Position numbers and translations under genes: made by a program
The notes under the pieces: model-generated
What the model was told of the DNA's origin: nothing
The model's database searches: none
The model's input: only the letters and a program-made list of their open reading frames with translations
Source of the DNA: Alphaproteobacteria bacterium
GTDB lineage: Bacteria > Pseudomonadota > Alphaproteobacteria > Rhodobacterales > Rhodobacteraceae
Length of the DNA stretch: 64,000 bases
Assembly (NCBI GenBank): GCA_030427145.1
Contig: JAUHWT010000004.1
Coordinates: forward strand, 206,389-270,388
Direction of reading: 5' to 3'
Part shown: piece by piece, positions 60,927-64,000 of the stretch
Numbering within the stretch: position 1 is the stretch's first letter
Layout of the letters: the number at the start of each line of letters is the position of its first letter

Positions 60927-61199
60927 ATGAGCGCTGACAAGCGATTTACCCACGAGTCCCTTCAGGACGCCAAAACCATCAAATCCCTGCTGAACGCTCT
61001 GTCCAGAGGTTTCTCAAAAGGCGAAATGACCCTCGGCGACGAGGATAATGAGCTGCTTCTTGAAACCGCCGACCTGATGACTGTCCGCATCAAGGGCGAA
61101 CGAACCGACGGCCAATGCGCCGTCAGCCTCCGCGTCACCTGGCCCGACCCCAAAACCACCCCAGGCCCCAAAAAGGGCAAACCGAGAATAGAGAGCTGA
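60927..61199 (+). CDS. Amphi-Trp domain protein
   Basis: A 90-residue protein: FTHESLQDAKTIKSLLNALSRGFSKGEMTL, then alternating hydrophobic strands (LLLETADLMTVRIKGER; CAVSLRVTWPD) ending at a single Trp, followed by a Pro/Lys-rich tail. This is the pattern of the amphi-Trp domain, which I recall as a small family associated with GAK-type loci. Possible roles are a carrier, target or subunit for the modifying enzymes upstream. ATG 60927, 26 nt after the phosphoesterase; last gene of the plus-strand run. Confidence 0.8.
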   Translation: MSADKRFTHESLQDAKTIKSLLNALSRGFSKGEMTLGDEDNELLLETADLMTVRIKGERTDGQCAVSLRVTWPDPKTTPGPKKGKPRIES

Positions 61200-61229
61200 C
61201 CTCACTGGCGGCATGGGTGTGGTGCGTAT

Positions 61230-61268
61230 CGGCTGGCCGGCAGACTGCGAAGAATCCGGCCGCAGCCG
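61230..61268. other. GC-rich hairpin after the GAK-type operon
   Basis: CGGCTGGCCGG and CCGGC-CG-CAGCCG can form an 11-bp stem with a 2-nt bulge over a 15-nt loop, between the convergent amphi-Trp gene and tRNA-Ser. There is no U-tract, so termination here would not be classic intrinsic. Confidence 0.3.
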
Positions 61269-61297
61269 AATCGGGAGAACGCTTTCGCTGATGATAG

Positions 61298-61387
61298 TGG
61301 CGGATGGGGTGGGATTCGAACCCACGGTACGGTCTCCCGCACGCCGGTTTTCAAGACCGGTGCCTTAAACCACTCGGCCACCCATCC
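61298..61387 (-). tRNA. tRNA-Ser(UGA)
   Basis: A 90-nt type II tRNA with encoded CCA. The acceptor GGATGGG pairs with CCCATCC; anticodon loop CTTGAAA gives TGA; there is a long variable arm (GTGCGGGAGACCGTAC region) and T-arm GTGGGTTCGAATCCCAC. Discriminator G. Confidence 0.95.
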
Positions 61388-61395
61388 GTCGCGCC

Positions 61396-61424
61396 CGTAA
61401 ACCAGAAAGGCGCGCCGGGATCAA
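61396..61424 (-). promoter_or_regulatory. Candidate tRNA-Ser promoter
   Basis: Minus strand TTGATC (61419-61424), 17 bp, TTTACG (61396-61401), 8 nt before the tRNA 5' end. Confidence 0.45.
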
Positions 61425-61508
61425 TTTGAAAATGAAACTGGTAAAAACTGCGAACACAACCGGAACAGGCGCTTTTCAATCCGCGCGGCCGGGTTTACTG
61501 TCCCGTCC

Positions 61509-63878
61509 ATGACAACATGGATCGAAGATGAGGCAGAGGCCTTCGCGCCGGAGCGTCGTCCACTGTCGCAGCAGGCGATGGCACCGCGGCGGACCGACTA
61601 CCTGGACGGGCTCAATCCGGACCAGCTGGCGGCTGTTGAGGCGCTCGACGGACCGGTCCTCGTCCTTGCGGGAGCGGGAACGGGGAAGACCCGGGCGCTC
61701 ACGACCCGGATTGCGCATCTTCTGAACACCGGGCGCGCCCGACCGAACCAGATCCTCGCGGTGACCTTTACCAACAAGGCCGCGCGCGAAATGAAGACCC
61801 GCGTCGGACAGACGGTTGGCGGCGTGGTGGAGGGCATTCCCTGGCTCGGGACCTTTCACTCCCTGTCCGTCAAAATTTTGCGGCGCCATGCCGAAATGGC
61901 CGGGTTGAAATCCAACTTCACGATCCTCGACACCGATGACCAGTTGCGCCTCCTGAAGCAGCTGATCGTGGCGGAGGGCATCGACGAGAAGCGATGGCCG
62001 CCGAGGCTTCTTGCGTCGCTGATCGACGGCTGGAAAAACCGGGCGCTGACCCCGGAGAAGGTTCCGGCCTCCGAGGCCGCGGCCTTCAACAACCGTGGCA
62101 CCGAGCTCTATGCAATGTATCAGCAGCGGCTGCTGACGCTGAATGCCTGTGATTTTGGTGACCTGCTCGTGCATGTGGTTGGCATATTTCAGGCGTTTCC
62201 GGAAGTTCTCGAAAAATATCAGGACTGGTTCCGCTACATCCTCGTTGACGAATATCAGGACACCAACGTGGCCCAGTATCTGTGGCTGCGGCTTCTGGCG
62301 GGCGGTCATAAAAACATCTGCTGCGTAGGTGACGACGACCAGTCGATCTACGGCTGGCGCGGCGCCGAGGTTGGCAACATTTTGCGGTTCGAGAAAGATT
62401 TTCCCGGCGCAAAGGTAATCCGTCTGGAGCAAAATTACCGGTCGACCCCGCATATCCTCGCCGCAGCTTGCGGAGTGATTTCCAGCAACGAAAAGAGGCT
62501 TGGCAAAACACTCTGGACCGATCTGAACGCAGGCGAAAAGGTGCGTCTGATTGGCCACTGGGACGGAGACGAGGAGGCCCGGTGGATCGGTGAGGAAATC
62601 GAGGCGCTGGAGAGAGGCACACGCGGGTCCGATCCGGTGTCCCCCGATGACATAGCCATTTTGGTGCGCGCATCATTTCTGATGCGGGCCTTTGAGGACC
62701 GGTTCCTGACAATCGGTCTGCCCTATCGGGTCATAGGTGGTCCGCGGTTCTACGAGCGCCTCGAGATCAGGGATGCCATGGCCTATTTCCGGGTAGCGGT
62801 CAGCCCGGATGACAGCCTGGCTTTTGAGCGCATCGTGAACAAGCCCAAACGCGGACTGGGCGACAAGGCGGTTCAGACCATCAATAACGTTGCCCGACAG
62901 CACGGCATCGGCCTGCTTGAGGCCGCGCGAATGATCGTTGAGGAAGGCGGCCTGGCCACGCGGGCGCGCAACGCCCTGAAATCGCTGGTTGACGGGTTCG
63001 ACCGCTGGGGCGCGCTCGTCCGGGCCGGGGAAATTCCCCACACGGATATCGCGGAACAGATCCTGGATGAGAGCGGCTACACGGACATGTGGAAAGCCGA
63101 CAAGTCACCCGACGCCGCGGGACGTCTGGAAAACCTCAAGGAGCTGATCAAGGCTCTGGACGAGTTTGAGAATTTGCAGGGCTTCCTCGAGCATGTCAGC
63201 CTCGTCATGGACAACGAACAGGATGACGGGGCTCCCAAGGTCTCGATCATGACCCTCCACGCGGCCAAGGGGCTGGAGTTTCCCTGCGTGTTTCTGCCTG
63301 GCTGGGAAGACGGCCTGTTTCCCTCCCAGCGCTCGATGGACGAGAGCGGCCTGAAGGGCCTCGAGGAGGAACGCCGGCTGGCCTATGTGGGCATCACCCG
63401 GGCCGAGAGACTGTGCACCATTTCTTTCGTTGCCAACCGCCGGGTCTATAATCAGTGGCAGTCCCAGATGCCGTCCCGGTTTATTGACGAACTGCCGGAG
63501 GAGCATGTCGAGGTCCTGACGCCACCGGGCCTCTACGGCGGTGGCTTCGGCGCGGCGGCCGTGTCCTCCCGACCAACCGGCCCCAGCCTTGCCGATGCGG
63601 CGGCCAAAGCGGACGCCTACAATTCACCCGGCTGGAAACGGATGCAGGCCCGGGCCGGAAACCGGCCGGTTTCCCAGCCAAAGGAGACCCGCAACACGGT
63701 CATTGACGCCGAGGCACTGCCAGCGTTCGAAATCGGCACGCGCATCTTCCACCAGAAATTCGGATACGGCACCGTCACCGACATAGAGGGCGACAAACTT
63801 CTGATCGATTTCGAAAAAGCCGGCCCAAAACACGTGGTCTCACGGTTCGTGACGGCAGCGGACGACGTGCCGTTCTAG
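61509..63878 (+). CDS. uvrD: UvrD/PcrA-type ATP-dependent DNA helicase
   Basis: Superfamily 1A 3'-5' helicase for nucleotide excision and mismatch repair. The 789-residue protein has the Walker A motif AGAGTGKTRALTTRI (about 56-70), TFTNKAAREMK (Ia), VDEYQDTN (Walker B), GDDDQSIYGWRGA (III), LEQNYRSTPHI (IV), LHAAKGLEFPCVFLPGWEDGLFP (V) and ERRLAYVGITRAE (VI). The C-terminal Tudor-like segment (GTRIFHQKFGYGTVTDIEGDKLLIDFEKAG spans it) matches the RNA-polymerase-binding end of PcrA/UvrD. ATG 61509. The stop codon TAG (63876-63878) lies exactly at the end of an IS element. Confidence 0.96.
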   Translation: MTTWIEDEAEAFAPERRPLSQQAMAPRRTDYLDGLNPDQLAAVEALDGPVLVLAGAGTGKTRALTTRIAHLLNTGRARPNQILAVTFTNKAAREMKTRVGQTVGGVVEGIPWLGTFHSLSVKILRRHAEMAGLKSNFTILDTDDQLRLLKQLIVAEGIDEKRWPPRLLASLIDGWKNRALTPEKVPASEAAAFNNRGTELYAMYQQRLLTLNACDFGDLLVHVVGIFQAFPEVLEKYQDWFRYILVDEYQDTNVAQYLWLRLLAGGHKNICCVGDDDQSIYGWRGAEVGNILRFEKDFPGAKVIRLEQNYRSTPHILAAACGVISSNEKRLGKTLWTDLNAGEKVRLIGHWDGDEEARWIGEEIEALERGTRGSDPVSPDDIAILVRASFLMRAFEDRFLTIGLPYRVIGGPRFYERLEIRDAMAYFRVAVSPDDSLAFERIVNKPKRGLGDKAVQTINNVARQHGIGLLEAARMIVEEGGLATRARNALKSLVDGFDRWGALVRAGEIPHTDIAEQILDESGYTDMWKADKSPDAAGRLENLKELIKALDEFENLQGFLEHVSLVMDNEQDDGAPKVSIMTLHAAKGLEFPCVFLPGWEDGLFPSQRSMDESGLKGLEEERRLAYVGITRAERLCTISFVANRRVYNQWQSQMPSRFIDELPEEHVEVLTPPGLYGGGFGAAAVSSRPTGPSLADAAAKADAYNSPGWKRMQARAGNRPVSQPKETRNTVIDAEALPAFEIGTRIFHQKFGYGTVTDIEGDKLLIDFEKAGPKHVVSRFVTAADDVPF

Positions 63879-64000
63879 GTAGTGGACTCATAAGTTCTTG
63901 TCCAAAGTCTGGCTGAAGCAAGGGCGACGGCTGCGAGATAGGTGACTGCGAGTTTCTCGAAACGCGTGGCGATGCGGCGGAAGTGCTTGAGCTTGTTGAA
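63875..64000 (-). mobile_element. 3' end of an IS5-family insertion sequence (transposase C-terminus)
   Basis: Read on the minus strand from the window edge, the sequence encodes FNKLKHFRRIATRFEK, then LAVTYLAAVALASARLW and a few residues before a TAG at 63875-63877. FNxLKxFRRIATRxxK-xxxxLAxVxLAxAxxW is the typical C-terminus of IS5-family (IS427-like) transposases. The element continues beyond the window. Its end abuts or overlaps the CTAG containing the helicase stop codon, a CTAG/TA target being usual for this group as I recall. Confidence 0.85.

Noticed and set aside
1..64000. CRISPR arrays or prophage
   Set aside because: No regularly spaced direct repeats, cas-type genes or phage structural genes are visible.

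Overview
The window reads as a chromosomal segment of an alphaproteobacterium, most likely Rhodobacteraceae-like. Supporting signs are the division/cell-wall cluster led by mraZ with an UpsM-like leader, the RpoD N-terminus, a DUF6476 protein beside rnpB, DUF3553 next to chpT, an sqdBDC sulfolipid operon, an HlyU-family protein, and CtrA-type TTAA-N7-TTAA sites. The species cannot be determined from this sequence.

Layout. 1-7120 (minus): dcw cluster mraZ-rsmH-ftsL-ftsI-murE-murF-mraY (mraY cut by the window edge), preceded by a leader ending in a strong intrinsic terminator (UpsM-like). 7649-8063: RNase P RNA and its promoter (minus). 8136-16271: DUF6476 protein, a secreted PLA2-like protein, dnaG, rpoD, HlyU-like protein, yjbQ, a DHFR-like protein and an Aer-like PAS protein. 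16320-22786: Gfo/Idh/MocA oxidoreductase, two tandem serralysin-type M10 proteases, rpoH, and a DUF1194 protein. 22857-27617: aldo/keto reductase, a small conserved protein, DHFR-like protein, RluA-type pseudouridine synthase, TetR regulator and a 2-hydroxyacid dehydrogenase. 27639-33124: olsBA (ornithine lipid), DUF3553, chpT, and sqdBDC (sulfoquinovosyl lipid) behind a Pho-box-like promoter. 33262-42533: photolyase, SDR, gamma-carbonic anhydrase, gmk, yicC, PAS_5 protein, serB, class II DAHP synthase, GlxA-type regulator and a response regulator. 43017-50746: tRNA-Gln(CUG), a third M10 protease, putP and putA. 50920-61199: a dense phospho-transfer cluster (below). 61298-64000: tRNA-Ser(UGA), a UvrD/PcrA helicase, and the 3' end of an IS5-type transposase lying directly on the helicase stop codon.

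The most unusual part is 50.9-61.2 kb. One arm (minus) encodes a 55-residue ribbon-helix-helix protein, a CHAD-domain protein, a ParA/MinD-type ATPase and a CYTH-domain protein in a tightly packed operon. A CofD-related protein is divergent from a plus-strand run of PhoU-like/APH-kinase fusion, ATP-grasp ligase, HprK-related kinase, histidine phosphatase, metallophosphoesterase and amphi-Trp protein. The CofD-related/ATP-grasp/HprK-related/amphi-Trp set matches what I recall being catalogued as the 'GAK system', whose biochemical role is, to my knowledge, unknown. Its fusion or linkage to polyphosphate-type domains (CHAD, CYTH, PhoU-like) and a ParA positioning ATPase suggests a phosphate or polyphosphate-linked modification and localisation system; this is inference.

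A second theme is phosphorus economy: genes for two phosphorus-free membrane lipids lie close together, and the sulfolipid operon has a Pho-box-like element with well-placed -10 sequence.
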